A DNA stretch of 64,000 bases, from assembly GCF_000732535.1 (NCBI RefSeq), contig NZ_APNK01000019.1, forward strand, positions 1 through 64,000. Reading direction: 5' to 3'. The number at the start of each line of letters is the position of its first letter. Within the stretch, counting starts at the first letter, position 1. This DNA is from Salinisphaera hydrothermalis C41B8. Its GTDB lineage: Bacteria; Pseudomonadota; Gammaproteobacteria; Nevskiales; Salinisphaeraceae. Positions 1-9,455 of this stretch are shown in pieces. The notes beneath the pieces were generated by a model, which worked only from the letters and a program-made list of their open reading frames with translations, had not been told where the DNA came from and searched no databases. A program made the position numbers and the translations under genes.

Positions 1-52
1 ACTTCTTCCTCAAAATCAAAGCCGCGTTTCCCGGTAAAGTGCGATGAACCAT

Positions 53-83
53 AAAAAAGGCCCCGCCGCAATGCGACGGGGCC
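53..83 (-). terminator. Rho-independent terminator of sodA
   Basis: Read on the minus strand, the arms GGCCCCG and CGGGGCC enclose a short loop and are followed by a run of six T. It sits about 30 bp past the sodA stop codon, so it should end that transcript. Confidence 0.8.
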
Positions 84-113
84 GGATCGGGCGTTGGCCC
101 GGGACGCTTCAGC

Positions 114-722
114 TTAGCTGGCGGCGTCGAACTTCTTGGCGATGCCGTCCCAGTTGACGACGTTCCACCAGGCTTCGACATATTCCGGCTTGCGGTTCTG
201 ATACTTCAGGTAGAACGCATGTTCCCATACGTCCAGGCCCATGATCGGCTTCCCGGACTCCGCGACCACGTCCATGACGGGGTTGTCCTGGTTCGGGGTC
301 GGCACGATCTTGAGCTGATCGCCGCCGGCCGGCACGAGCCACACGAAGCCGGACCCGAACAGGCCGGTCGCTTCGCCGGTGAATTTTTCCTTGAAGTCGT
401 CGAACGAGCCGAAGCTCTTGTCGATGGCTTCGGCCAGCTTACCGGTGGGTTTGCCGCCGCCGTTGGGCGACATGGTTTCCCAGAAGATGATGTGGTTGAG
501 ATAACCGCCACCCTGGTTGCGAACCGCGGCGCCGTGCTGGCCGGCTTTCGACAGGATCGTTTCCAGATCCTGATCGGCCAGTGGCGTGTCCTCGATGGCC
601 TTCTGGAACTTGGTCAGATAGGCATTGTGATGCTTCTGATGATGGATCTCCATGGTGCGCCCATCGATGTAGGGTTCGAGCGCATCGTAATCGTAGGGCA
701 GATCGGGCAGTTCGAATGCCAT
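114..722 (-). CDS. sodA: Superoxide dismutase, Mn-type signature
   Basis: Converts superoxide to oxygen and hydrogen peroxide in the cytoplasm. The 202-residue length and N-terminus (MAFELPDLPYDYDALEPYID) match the Fe/Mn-SOD family. Metal ligands are His27, His77, Asp164 and His168 (the last two in GLDVWEHAFYLKY). Metal type: the position that is Gln69 in E. coli Fe-SOD is a Gly here (Gly73 in GGGYLNH), and the alternative outer-sphere Gln is present as Gln145 (PNQDNPVM). That is the Mn-SOD pattern, although the enzyme could be cambialistic. No signal peptide is seen. It is transcribed alone from its own promoter and ends at a strong terminator. Confidence 0.93.
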   Translation of the reverse strand: MAFELPDLPYDYDALEPYIDGRTMEIHHQKHHNAYLTKFQKAIEDTPLADQDLETILSKAGQHGAAVRNQGGGYLNHIIFWETMSPNGGGKPTGKLAEAIDKSFGSFDDFKEKFTGEATGLFGSGFVWLVPAGGDQLKIVPTPNQDNPVMDVVAESGKPIMGLDVWEHAFYLKYQNRKPEYVEAWWNVVNWDGIAKKFDAAS

Positions 723-764
723 GACGTAGTCCTTGTTGTCATGAATGAATCAACGTCGCCTACT

Positions 765-792
765 TATATAAGGATTAGACCGTTCATTTCAA
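765..792 (-). promoter_or_regulatory. Sigma-70-like promoter of sodA
   Basis: On the minus strand, TTGAAA (787-792) is followed after 16 bp by TATATA (765-770), about 42 bp before the sodA ATG. No clear Fur or SoxR site was recognised. Confidence 0.5.
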
Positions 793-912
793 AGGCCCGT
801 CCGCCACGGCGCGTTGTGCGGCGGCCCGGAATCGTCGGTACCCACGCTGCTGCGCGTCGCGTGGTCGTGCTTTTGTGCCGCGGGCTTGATCCGAATGCGT
901 TTACACCCCAGT

Positions 913-918
913 TATAAT
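913..918 (+). promoter_or_regulatory. Consensus -10 box upstream of grxD
   Basis: A perfect TATAAT lies 37 bp before the grxD ATG. The nearest -35-like hexamer (TTGATC at 886-891) is 21 bp away, longer than usual, so only the -10 call is made. Confidence 0.4.
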
Positions 919-955
919 GGGTTCGTATTCAACCCCCAGATCCGAGGTACGGCCA

Positions 956-1297
956 ATGAGCGCGAAAGCTATGGAAGTCATCAAGCAGGAAGTCGAAGGC
1001 AACCCGATCGTGCTGTACATGAAAGGGACGCCGGATTTCCCGCAGTGCGGGTTTTCGGCCCGCAGCGCCGAGGCGATCAAGGCCTGCGGCGTGCCGTTCA
1101 AGGCCGTCAACGTGTTCGACGATGAAGAAATCTACCGCCAGGGCGTGAAGATTTATTCGAACTGGCCGACGATCCCGCAGCTTTTCGTCAACGGCGAACT
1201 GGTCGGTGGTTCCGACATCGTGATCGACCTGTTCCAGTCCGGCGAGTTGAAGCCGATGCTGCAGAAGGCGGCGGGCCAGGAGCCGGCCAACGGCTGA
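956..1297 (+). CDS. grxD: Monothiol glutaredoxin, Grx4 type
   Basis: Small cytoplasmic CGFS glutaredoxin of the kind that binds and delivers [2Fe-2S] clusters, often with BolA proteins, rather than acting as a general disulfide reductase. The 113-residue product carries the CGFS active site with Cys31 (DFPQCGFSARS), the WPTIPQLFVNGELVGGSDI glutathione-binding region and a conserved C-terminal helix. The start is the ATG preceded by GAGG; an upstream in-frame ATG at 917 would overlap the -10 box and has no ribosome site. It is monocistronic, divergent from sodA, with about 140 bp to the next gene. Confidence 0.93.
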   Translation: MSAKAMEVIKQEVEGNPIVLYMKGTPDFPQCGFSARSAEAIKACGVPFKAVNVFDDEEIYRQGVKIYSNWPTIPQLFVNGELVGGSDIVIDLFQSGELKPMLQKAAGQEPANG

Positions 1298-1437
1298 ACC
1301 ATGACGTGCGATAGCACGTCGAACCATTACGCCGTCGTCGACCGGTGCGTTAACCGTGTCGGCGGCGGCGATTTCGTATTCTGCGGGCCGGACGCTGTAT
1401 TTCATGGCGCCCGGCCCGTTCATCGCGAGGTCGGCGC

Positions 1438-2205
1438 ATGAGTTCCGGTGCGGATAATCCTCATATCGGCGTGATTCTGATCGGCGACGAATTGCTCTCG
1501 GGCAAGCGCCAGGACAAGCATATGCCGGCCGTTATCGAGATGCTGCAGGAGCGCGGCCTGGAGCTCGCGTGGGCGCGGATGGTCGGTGACGATGCCGCGC
1601 TGCTCGAACGCACGCTGGTCGAGACGATGGAGACCGACGACATCGTCTTCAGCTTTGGCGGCATTGGCGCCACGCCCGACGACCGCACCCGGCAATGTGC
1701 CGCACGCGCCGCCCACCGCGAGCTCGAAATCAATCCGGAAGGCCGCGAGATTCTGGAGGACAAGTTCGGCGACGAGGCCTATCCGAATCGTATCCACATG
1801 GTGGAATGGCCGGCCGGCGCCGCCGTGATTCCGAACCCGGTCAATCGCGTACCGGGGTTCAGCCTGGGCGATCATCATTTCGTACCCGGTTTCCCGAGCA
1901 TGGCGTGGCCGATGGTGGCCTGGGTGCTGGATACGCACTACGCTTATCTGCACGATGCCGAGCGCAACGTTGAGTATCTGGTCGAGGTATTCGACACACC
2001 GGAAAGCGCGCTCATCGACCTGATGCAGCGCGTGATGGATGCGCATCCGTTGGTACGGATCGCTTGTCTGCCGGCTGCCGACGGCCAGCGCAAGATCGAA
2101 TTCGGTGTGCGTGGACGGCCGGCGCCGGCTGCCGAGGCGTTCGATGCGCTGGTGTCCGCGTTGAACGAATCGTCCATTCCGACCGGCGCCTGTACCTCGC
2201 GCTAG
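1438..2205 (+). CDS. Stand-alone CinA/MoaB-like molybdopterin-binding domain protein
   Basis: A 255-residue cytoplasmic protein of the CinA N-terminal (COG1058) family. The fold is seen in VILIGDELLSGKRQDKH near the N-terminus and in the FSFGGIGATPDDRT loop, the counterpart of the GGTG(I/L)GP(T)xxD loop of MoaB/MogA. The C-terminal PncC amidase domain of full CinA is absent. The exact reaction of such single-domain members is uncertain: CinA enzymes hydrolyse NMN or ADP-ribose, while others are simply labelled molybdopterin-binding. The ATG is preceded by GAGG at 7 bp. No operon partner is obvious. Confidence 0.8.
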   Translation: MSSGADNPHIGVILIGDELLSGKRQDKHMPAVIEMLQERGLELAWARMVGDDAALLERTLVETMETDDIVFSFGGIGATPDDRTRQCAARAAHRELEINPEGREILEDKFGDEAYPNRIHMVEWPAGAAVIPNPVNRVPGFSLGDHHFVPGFPSMAWPMVAWVLDTHYAYLHDAERNVEYLVEVFDTPESALIDLMQRVMDAHPLVRIACLPAADGQRKIEFGVRGRPAPAAEAFDALVSALNESSIPTGACTSR

Positions 2206-2301
2206 GGTTTAGGTAGTCTTGCTCAGTACCTAGATCGTTGAGCCCGCAGTAAAAACGGTTGTCGCAACCGGGGGGAGGTCGCTGCGAGCAAAGGGGGCGT
2301 C

Positions 2302-3942
2302 TTGGATCATAGCCGTCGTCTGCGCCTGACCACTTTGTCGCGCGTTTTACGCACGCGAGTCACGCGCACGGCTTATTACGGATTGGCGATCGCGATCATC
2401 GCCATCGCTGTTGCCACATTGGCCAATGCCTATCTCCAGGCAGGCGCTGCCTCGCTTGGCGCAATCTGGCGGGCGCAGCTGGAGAATCCGACGCTCTGGC
2501 TTCTCGACAGCATGCCGTTCGTATTCCTGTTGTGGGGACAGTATGTCGGTTTGGTGGTTTCCACCGAAGCCAGCGCGATGGTGCTGGATGAAACCGAGGA
2601 TCTGCGCGGCGATAACGCGGTTCTGGCGGCCGAGGCGCGGCGCTCGCAACGGATCGATCCGCTTACCGGTCTGGTCAACCGCAGTCATTTTGTCGACAGC
2701 CTGGAAGCCGACATCGAGGCCGCCCAGCTGAGCAGGACCACCGTCGGGGTGATCGTGGTCGATCTCGACGGATTTTCCGAGATCAATCAGCATTACGGCC
2801 AGGCTAATGGCGATCGCGTACTGGTGGCCATGGCGCGTCGGCTGAGCCACGCGGTGCCTGCAGCGGCCACACTGGCACGGTTGGATGCGGATCGGTTCGG
2901 CGTGACGGTGACTGAGCCCGCCTCGGCCGACGAACTCGAGCGCATTGCCGAGCGTATCCGCGATGCCATCGCGCCGCCGTGTCCGCTCGATGGCTTGTCG
3001 CTCCAACTGGTGGCTAGCGCCGGCGGTGCGTGCTACCCCGACAATGCCATCGATGCCTACGGCTTGCTGGATGCGGCCACCCAGGCCATGCAGGATGTGA
3101 AGTCGCGCGGCGGCGATTTCAGCATGGTCTGTTCGAAGCGCGAAGTGCGCGGCGTCGTCATGCACTCGTTGTCGGCCGAGTTGCGACGTGCCATCGACGA
3201 GGACGAACTGGTCCTGTATCTGCAGCCGTTGGTCGATGTCTCGGCGGCCAAGACTTACGGCGCCGAGGTTCTGGTCCGGTGGCAGCATCCGCGGCGCGGC
3301 CTGATCATGCCGGGCGACTTTATTCCGCGTGCGGAACGCAGCGGCCTGATGGATGATCTGACGTTCTGGGTGTTGCGCCGAGGCATCGGATATGCGGCCC
3401 GGCTTCGTCAGGGCGGGCGCGATCTGCGGATCTCGATCAACGTATCGGCGCGCTCGCTTCTGCGACGCGATTTTCCGGATAACCTACAGAAGTTAATGGA
3501 TGAGCGGGGGCTGCCGGGCACGGCGCTGACGCTTGAGTTGACCGAAGACACCCTGATGGCCGATCAGAGCCGGACGCTCGAGATCGTGGAGCGGCTGGCC
3601 GCGACCGGGGTGCAGATTTCCATCGACGACTTCGGCACCGGCTATTCCCAGCTGGCTTATCTCAAGCGCCTGCCGGTGTCGGAGATCAAGATCGATCGCT
3701 CCTTTGTACAGGATATGCTCGAGTCCGATACCGATCTGTCGATCGTGTCCGCGACGATCAGCCTGGCGCATGCGTTGAAGCTGCGTGCTGTCGGCGAGGG
3801 GGTGGAATCGAGCGCGCAGCTCGAACGCCTGCGCGCGCTGGGTTGCGATCTGATCCAGGGGTTTTATGTCGGACACCCCATGCCGGTCGGGCAGTTCGAG
3901 CGTTGGCTGCGGGATCGCGATACGCATACCCCGGTGTCATAG
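2302..3942 (+). CDS. Membrane GGDEF-EAL protein, likely c-di-GMP phosphodiesterase
   Basis: A 546-residue signalling protein. Two hydrophobic stretches (about residues 25-47 and 65-88) anchor it in the inner membrane, followed by a GGDEF domain (about 115-275) and an EAL domain (about 290-540). The GGDEF catalytic motif reads DADRF (195-199), so cyclase activity is unlikely. The EAL motif reads EVL (322-324), but the metal-binding Glu is kept, as are NVSA, ELTED, DDFGTGYS, the Lys in EIKIDRSF and the Glu in EGVES. This suggests an active c-di-GMP hydrolase. The start is TTG, preceded by AGGGGG; no better ATG lies upstream. Confidence 0.85.
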   Translation: MDHSRRLRLTTLSRVLRTRVTRTAYYGLAIAIIAIAVATLANAYLQAGAASLGAIWRAQLENPTLWLLDSMPFVFLLWGQYVGLVVSTEASAMVLDETEDLRGDNAVLAAEARRSQRIDPLTGLVNRSHFVDSLEADIEAAQLSRTTVGVIVVDLDGFSEINQHYGQANGDRVLVAMARRLSHAVPAAATLARLDADRFGVTVTEPASADELERIAERIRDAIAPPCPLDGLSLQLVASAGGACYPDNAIDAYGLLDAATQAMQDVKSRGGDFSMVCSKREVRGVVMHSLSAELRRAIDEDELVLYLQPLVDVSAAKTYGAEVLVRWQHPRRGLIMPGDFIPRAERSGLMDDLTFWVLRRGIGYAARLRQGGRDLRISINVSARSLLRRDFPDNLQKLMDERGLPGTALTLELTEDTLMADQSRTLEIVERLAATGVQISIDDFGTGYSQLAYLKRLPVSEIKIDRSFVQDMLESDTDLSIVSATISLAHALKLRAVGEGVESSAQLERLRALGCDLIQGFYVGHPMPVGQFERWLRDRDTHTPVS

Positions 3943-4023
3943 CGTGCGGTTGCCCCGGGTGCTGCCTGCGTCGGTGCGACCGGGCCCTATCGCGGGAGAA
4001 TAACGACTGCGGGCGCCGGCGGC

Positions 4024-5007
4024 CTACAACTCGAATACCTGACCAAATGCAGGCGCAATGAATGCCGTATCGGTCAGACCGTGACGCGCGCGCGCCGTCG
4101 CCAGGTCGTGAATCGGCTGGTCGCGCGGCTCGTCGGTGAGTTTGAAGGTGGCGAAATGGATACCCATCGACTGGCCCGCTTCGAGTTCGTTGTGCGCGGT
4201 CACCGCCTCGTCGGGATTCATATGCTGCGCGCGCATGAGCTCGCGCGGTTCGTAGGCGCCGATCGGGAGCATGGCGAAGTCCGGCGCGCCCAGGCGTTCG
4301 CGGATCCACCGAAAATGCGGGCCGTAACCGGTGTCGCCGGCGAAATAGAGCCGGTGTGACGCGGTCTCGATCCAGAATCCGGCCCACAGGCTGCGATTGC
4401 GATCGAACAGCCCGCGTCGCGACCAGTGCTGGGCCGGCACCGCTGTAATCGACAATCCGTCGTCCAGCGGCTTCGAGCTGTGCCACCAGTCCAGTGTGAC
4501 GATCCGACGGCTGCCGCGTCGTGCCAGCCAACGGTTCAGACCCAGGCCGGCCAGCAGCACCGGATCGTCGCGCCGGACCAGTGCGGTAATGGTAGCGCGA
4601 TCCAGGTGGTCGTAATGGGCGTGGCTGATCAGCACGAGGTCGATCGGCGGCAGATCGGCCCAGTCGATGGCCGGCGGTGTATGTCGGCGTACGCCGATCC
4701 CGGGCATCGGGCCAACGTGGGCGGCATAGACCGGGTCGGTGATCAGGTTCAGGCCTTCAAGCTGAATCAGGACGCAGGCGTGGCCGATCCACGTGATGCG
4801 CGGCGTCTCGCTGCGTCGCGGTGGAATCTCGATGTCCGGCGCGTCGACGTCCGGAGCGGCGGGTGGCCAGCTCGGGCTGCGCGGACGCAGCAGCCAGCGC
4901 CATAATCCGAAGCGACGACGCCGGCTACTGCGTTGGCGCCAGGGGTTGGAAAACCGCCGCCCGTCGAAATGGGCGCCGGCGTGCGGCGGCTCGAACGACT
5001 CGCTCAA
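4024..5007 (-). CDS. Metallo-beta-lactamase-fold hydrolase, NAPE-PLD/UlaG-like
   Basis: A 327-residue predicted Zn-dependent hydrolase. The metal site SHAHYDHLD lies near residue 130, followed by AVPAQHW, FAGDTGYGPHF and a late MGIHFATFKLTDEP His. The pattern, including WIGHACVLIQLEGLNLITDPV, matches the family containing N-acyl-phosphatidylethanolamine phospholipase D and bacterial L-ascorbate-6-P lactonase-like enzymes; the substrate cannot be told. The start chosen is TTG at 5007, which overlaps the TGA of the upstream sulfurtransferase (TTGA), suggesting translational coupling. A longer frame to 5055 lies inside that gene. The N-terminal ~55 residues are Arg/Pro-rich and poorly conserved in look. 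Confidence 0.8.
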   Translation of the reverse strand: MSESFEPPHAGAHFDGRRFSNPWRQRSSRRRRFGLWRWLLRPRSPSWPPAAPDVDAPDIEIPPRRSETPRITWIGHACVLIQLEGLNLITDPVYAAHVGPMPGIGVRRHTPPAIDWADLPPIDLVLISHAHYDHLDRATITALVRRDDPVLLAGLGLNRWLARRGSRRIVTLDWWHSSKPLDDGLSITAVPAQHWSRRGLFDRNRSLWAGFWIETASHRLYFAGDTGYGPHFRWIRERLGAPDFAMLPIGAYEPRELMRAQHMNPDEAVTAHNELEAGQSMGIHFATFKLTDEPRDQPIHDLATARARHGLTDTAFIAPAFGQVFEL

Positions 5008-5819
5008 GCGCCGGTTTCCACGGGCGTGTCTTCGGCATTGCCCCAGTCGGACCAAGCGCCGGGGTAGCCGCGCACGTGCTCGTAGCCGAGCGCCTTGAGC
5101 ACCAGATAGGCATACGACGAGCGCACGTGGGTTTGGCAGTAGGTCGCGACTTCCTTGGATGGGTCGATATCGCGCTCTGCGAGCATACGCCGGATCTCGG
5201 CGAGATCCCGCAGCTGGCCGTGGTCGTTCTTCAGCTGTTGCCAGTCGAGATTGACCGCGCCGGGCACATGACCGCCGCGGGCACTGCGCACATCTTCGCC
5301 GGCGAATTCGGCAGCACTGCGCACATCGAGAATGCGGACATCGCTTTCCTCTCGATGCTGGGTGATCCAGTTGCGGTCGGCGATGCCCTGGCCTTGCCGC
5401 GTGACCTGGAAGTCAGTGGCGTCATGCCGCACGGTGCCGGATTCGAGCGGTAGACCGGCCGCATGCCATGCACCCAGGCCGCCATCGAGCAGACTGAATT
5501 TCGCGTGGCCCATCACGTCGAGCGTGTAGAGCAGGCGGGCCGCCTGGCCGTCACCCGCCCGGTCGTAGGCGACGATATGAGCGTCGTTGCGCAGCCCGGC
5601 CTTCGAAAAGACGTCGGCCAGGGTGGCGTCGTCGGGGATGAGGCCGCCGACCGCGCCGTCCTTGGCCGTGAAATCCGCCATGGCGAGCCGATGCGCTCCG
5701 GGGATATGGGCGTCGGCGAAATCGTCCGGTGTATCGACGGCCACGATCTGAACATCGGCGTCGTCCATCGCGGCATGCAAAGTGGCGGGTTTGACGAACA
5801 GGTCCAGCTTGGCGGCCAT
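5004..5819 (-). CDS. sseA: 3-mercaptopyruvate/thiosulfate sulfurtransferase
   Basis: A 271-residue tandem rhodanese that transfers sulfur from 3-mercaptopyruvate or thiosulfate to a thiophilic acceptor. The N-terminal rhodanese domain is non-catalytic. The C-terminal one has Cys228 in the loop TYCQTHVRSSYAY. The CQTHxRS loop is typical of proteobacterial SseA proteins, so the preferred donor is not certain. The ATG is preceded by GAGGAG. Its stop codon overlaps the TTG start of the downstream metallo-hydrolase gene, so the two probably form an operon. Confidence 0.88.
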   Translation of the reverse strand: MAAKLDLFVKPATLHAAMDDADVQIVAVDTPDDFADAHIPGAHRLAMADFTAKDGAVGGLIPDDATLADVFSKAGLRNDAHIVAYDRAGDGQAARLLYTLDVMGHAKFSLLDGGLGAWHAAGLPLESGTVRHDATDFQVTRQGQGIADRNWITQHREESDVRILDVRSAAEFAGEDVRSARGGHVPGAVNLDWQQLKNDHGQLRDLAEIRRMLAERDIDPSKEVATYCQTHVRSSYAYLVLKALGYEHVRGYPGAWSDWGNAEDTPVETGA

Positions 5820-6026
5820 GATTCTCCTCGATCACCGGTGGGCGGCATCGCGCAGCCGCGCCATAGCCTCTCGCCACGGCGCGGCCTCAGCGTGCTCCCA
5901 GTTTACATCAGCGCGACGCGGCGCTGGACGGCAAAGCGCCGATCCACGGAGACGCGACCGGCCCACGCGACGGGCCAGCATGCCCGCCGCCACAGTTCGG
6001 TCGCCGGCCTATTGCCGAGACGCGGT

Positions 6027-8396
6027 CTAGACGTCCTCGCCGGCCAGGAACAGCCAGGTGGAGACCACGGTATCGGGGTTGAGCGACATGCTCTCGATGC
6101 CCTGATCGAGCAGCCAGCGCGCCAGATCCGGATAGTCGGACGGGCCCTGGCCACAGATGCCGACGTATTTGTTGTTGCGCTTGGCGGCCGCGATTGCTTT
6201 TTCGAGCATGATCTTGACCGCCGGATCGCGTTCGTCGAACAAATGCGAGATCAGGCCGGAGTCGCGATCCAGGCCGAGCGAGAGCTGGGTCATGTCGTTG
6301 GAGCCGATCGAGAAGCCGTCGAAGTATTCCAGGAACTCGTCGGCAAGCACGGCGTTCGAGGGCAGCTCGCACATCATGATGATCTTGAGATCGTTCTCGC
6401 CGCGCTTGAAGCCGTGCGATTCGAGCAGTTCGGATACGCCCTTGGCCTCGCCGAGTGTGCGCACGAACGGGATCATGATCTGGACGTTGGTCAGCCCCAT
6501 GTCGCCGCGCACGCGCTTCATGGCCTCCAGCTCTAGTTCGAAGCAGGGCTTGAAGTCCTCGGCCAGATAACGCGAGGCGCCACGCCAGCCGATCATCGGG
6601 TTCTCTTCCTCCGGTTCGTAGGCCTCGCCGCCGATGAGGTTGGCGTATTCGTTGGACTTGAAGTCCGACAGACGCACAATCACGGGCTTCGGGTGGAAGG
6701 CCGCAGCGATGGTGGAGATACCCTCGACCAGCCGGTCGACATAGAAATTCACCGGATCGGCATAGCCCGCGATATGCGCGTCGATGGTGGCCTTCAAATC
6801 ATCCGGCTGCTGGTCGTATTCGAGCAGGGCGCGCGGATGGATGCCGATCTGACGGTTGATGATGAACTCCAGCCGCGCCAGGCCCACGCCTTCGTTCGGG
6901 ATCGAGGCGAAGTCGAAGGCCCGGTCGGGGTTGCCGACGTTCATCATGATCTTGGTGCCGATCTCGGGCATCTTGTCGAGCGAGACTTCGTCGACGTTGA
7001 AGTCGATGATGCCTTCGTAGACATAGCCGGTATCGCCCTCGGCGCAGGACACCGTGACGTCGGTGCCGTCGGCGAGTTGGTCGGTCGCGTGGCCGGTACC
7101 CACGACGGCGGGGATGCCGAGCTCGCGCGCGATGATCGCGGCGTGGCAGGTGCGCCCGCCGCGGTTGGTCACGATCGCCGAGGCGCGCTTCATGACCGGC
7201 TCCCAGTCCGGGTCGGTCATGTCGGTGACCAGGATGTCGCCGTTTTCGACCTTGTTCATCTCCTTGATGGAAGACACGTTGCGCACGCGACCGGCGCCGA
7301 CGCGTTGGCCGATCGAACGGCCGGTGACGAGCACGTCGTGCCCGGCGGCGTTCAGGCTGTAGCGCTCAAGCGTGGCCGAGTTGGATTTCACCGTCTCCGG
7401 GCGCGCCTGCAGGATATAGAGCTTGCCGGTCTCGCCGTCCTTGCCCCACTCGATGTCCATCGGCCGGCCGTAGTGCTTCTCGATGATCATGGCTTGGCGC
7501 GCCAGCGCCTCGGCATCCTCGTCCGACAGCGAGAAACGCCGCTGATCGGCGGCGTCGACATCCACGAATTCGGTGGTCTTGCCGTGCGAGCGATCGGCGG
7601 TATAGACCATCTTCACGGCCTTACCACCCTTGACGCGACGCAGGATCGCGGGGCGGCCGGCTTCGAGATTGCCCTTGTAAACGTAGTATTCGTCGGGGTT
7701 GACGGCGCCCTGAACTACGGCCTCGCCCAGGCCCCAGGAGCTGGTGATGAACACCACCTTGTCGAAACCGGATTCGGTGTCGATGGTGAACATCACGCCC
7801 GAGGCACCGGTATCCGAGCGAACCATGCGCTGGATGCCGGCCGAAAGCGCGACCTGGCTGTGCTCGAAACCCTTGTGCACGCGATACGAGATGGCGCGAT
7901 CGTTGAACAACGAGGCGAACACGTCCTTGATGGCGAGCATGACGTTGTCGAGCCCGCGCACATTGAGGAAGGTTTCCTGCTGGCCGGCGAACGAGGCATC
8001 CGGCAGGTCCTCGGCCGTGGCCGAACTGCGTACGGCCACGGCCATGTCGTCCTGGCCTTCGGCCAGCGTGGCGAACGAGTCGCGGATGGCGGCTTCGAGC
8101 GCCGGCGGGAAGGGGTGATCCAGCACCCACTGACGGATCTTCGATCCGGTGGCGGTCAAGGCATCGACATCGTCGACGTCCAGGGCATCGAGTGCCTGGT
8201 TGATGCGGTCGGCCAGCCCGTCGTGGGCCAGGAATTCACGATAGGCGGCCGCCGTGGTGGCGAAACCGTCCGGTACCGAGACGCCGGCGTCGGCCAAGTG
8301 ACTGATCATCTCGCCCAGCGAGGCGTTCTTGCCGCCCACCGATTCGACGTCGTTCATCCCCAGCTGGCTGAACCAGGCTACATACGAGTTATCCAC
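6027..8396 (-). CDS. ppsA: Phosphoenolpyruvate synthase
   Basis: Makes PEP from pyruvate and ATP, releasing AMP and phosphate, for gluconeogenesis. The product is 789 residues (E. coli 792). Order: ATP-grasp-like PPDK N-terminal domain, swivelling phosphohistidine domain with the His in [15 protein letters not shown] (about residue 417), and a TIM-barrel PEP-utilising domain ending in [12 protein letters not shown] with the catalytic Cys. The start is GTG at 8396 because GGAGGA stands 8 bp upstream; a longer frame to 8432 has no ribosome site. It is divergent from ppsR, the gene for its regulatory kinase/pyrophosphorylase, with about 160 bp between them for both promoters. Confidence 0.95.
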   Translation of the reverse strand: MDNSYVAWFSQLGMNDVESVGGKNASLGEMISHLADAGVSVPDGFATTAAAYREFLAHDGLADRINQALDALDVDDVDALTATGSKIRQWVLDHPFPPALEAAIRDSFATLAEGQDDMAVAVRSSATAEDLPDASFAGQQETFLNVRGLDNVMLAIKDVFASLFNDRAISYRVHKGFEHSQVALSAGIQRMVRSDTGASGVMFTIDTESGFDKVVFITSSWGLGEAVVQGAVNPDEYYVYKGNLEAGRPAILRRVKGGKAVKMVYTADRSHGKTTEFVDVDAADQRRFSLSDEDAEALARQAMIIEKHYGRPMDIEWGKDGETGKLYILQARPETVKSNSATLERYSLNAAGHDVLVTGRSIGQRVGAGRVRNVSSIKEMNKVENGDILVTDMTDPDWEPVMKRASAIVTNRGGRTCHAAIIARELGIPAVVGTGHATDQLADGTDVTVSCAEGDTGYVYEGIIDFNVDEVSLDKMPEIGTKIMMNVGNPDRAFDFASIPNEGVGLARLEFIINRQIGIHPRALLEYDQQPDDLKATIDAHIAGYADPVNFYVDRLVEGISTIAAAFHPKPVIVRLSDFKSNEYANLIGGEAYEPEEENPMIGWRGASRYLAEDFKPCFELELEAMKRVRGDMGLTNVQIMIPFVRTLGEAKGVSELLESHGFKRGENDLKIIMMCELPSNAVLADEFLEYFDGFSIGSNDMTQLSLGLDRDSGLISHLFDERDPAVKIMLEKAIAAAKRNNKYVGICGQGPSDYPDLARWLLDQGIESMSLNPDTVVSTWLFLAGEDV

Positions 8397-8557
8397 GCTC
8401 GCTCTCCTCCGAAGTGAATACTGGAATGGCAATATGAAAATCTTTGCTGCCGCATTTTACATGGTGCGGACGTGAACCGGGGCGTAACAGTGAACGGTTG
8501 GGCACCCTGGGTGAGGGGCCTCTGGTGGCACCGGCCCGGCTCGTGCACGATGACGTC

Positions 8558-9397
8558 ATGAGCACGACTTCCGACACGCCGCTGCGATCGATTTTCTTCT
8601 TGTCCGATCGGACCGGTATCACGGCCGAAACCCTGGGCGCGACGCTGCTGACGCAGTTCGACGAAAGCCAGTTCAAGCAATCGACGCTGCCGTTCATCAA
8701 TTCGGACGAAAAAGCACGCTCGGCGTTGGAATACATCGAATACATGGGGCGCACGAGCGGCCTCAAGCCGATCGTATTCTCGACCACGGTGTCAGATAGC
8801 GTCCGCGATATCCTGCGTGCCGGCAATGTATTGTTCATGGACTTGTTCGACAGCTTCCTGCCGCAGTTGGAGGCCGAGCTCGAGACCAAGTCCAGCCATC
8901 TGGAAGGGCGGGCGCACGGCATCGCCGACAAGGATGTCTACGAATCGCGGATCGAGGCCATGAACTATGCGCTCACCCACGACGACGGCGTGGGCGAGCA
9001 GGGCTATGGTGACGCGCATGTGATTCTGGTCGCGCCCTCGCGCTGTGGTAAAACGCCGGTGTGCATCTATCTCGCGATGCAGCACGGCATCTACGCCGCC
9101 AATTACCCATTGGCGGAAGACGATTTCGAGGGGCGCCGACTGCCCGCGGCCCTGGCGCCCTATAAGGACAAGCTTTACGGCTTGTGTATTTCGGCGGAAC
9201 GCCTGCATCAGATTCGCAGCGCCCGTCGGCGCGGCAGCCGGTATGCCGATGTCGGCCAGGTGAGCTACGAACTGCGCCAGGCCGAGCAGCTCTACAAGCG
9301 TCACGGTATCCCGTACGCGGACACCACCAACAAGTCGATTGAAGAGATCGCGACTCTGATCATGGAAGACAAACATCTCAGGCGGCGGTCGTTCTGA
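8558..9397 (+). CDS. ppsR: PEP synthase regulatory kinase/pyrophosphorylase
   Basis: DUF299 family protein of 279 residues. It controls PEP synthase by ADP-dependent phosphorylation of a Thr next to the catalytic His and by phosphate-dependent removal. Visible signatures: IFFLSDRTGITAETLG at the N-terminus and the P-loop APSRCGKTPVCIYLA near residue 157. The divergent ppsA confirms the target. ATG 8558 (MSTTSDTPLRS) is chosen by family length; the ribosome site is weak and the start could differ by a few codons. Confidence 0.93.
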   Translation: MSTTSDTPLRSIFFLSDRTGITAETLGATLLTQFDESQFKQSTLPFINSDEKARSALEYIEYMGRTSGLKPIVFSTTVSDSVRDILRAGNVLFMDLFDSFLPQLEAELETKSSHLEGRAHGIADKDVYESRIEAMNYALTHDDGVGEQGYGDAHVILVAPSRCGKTPVCIYLAMQHGIYAANYPLAEDDFEGRRLPAALAPYKDKLYGLCISAERLHQIRSARRRGSRYADVGQVSYELRQAEQLYKRHGIPYADTTNKSIEEIATLIMEDKHLRRRSF

Positions 9398-9455
9398 TGC
9401 GCCTTCTTCATGATTCGTCAGTTGAAATGACCACCGTCTGCCTTATAGTCGGCGC

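Noticed and set aside
219-917. Long plus-strand frame opposite sodA (232 codons)
   Set aside because: It is antisense to a clear SOD gene, Arg/His-rich, with no ribosome site; typical GC-rich shadow.
2206-2301. Possible riboswitch before the GGDEF-EAL gene
   Set aside because: Two small stems are visible, but no conserved c-di-GMP aptamer words; too weak to call.
6693-8417. 574-codon plus-strand frame opposite ppsA
   Set aside because: Entirely antisense to ppsA, with a composition typical of the reverse frame of a GC-rich gene (repeated Asp-Val-His-Gly).
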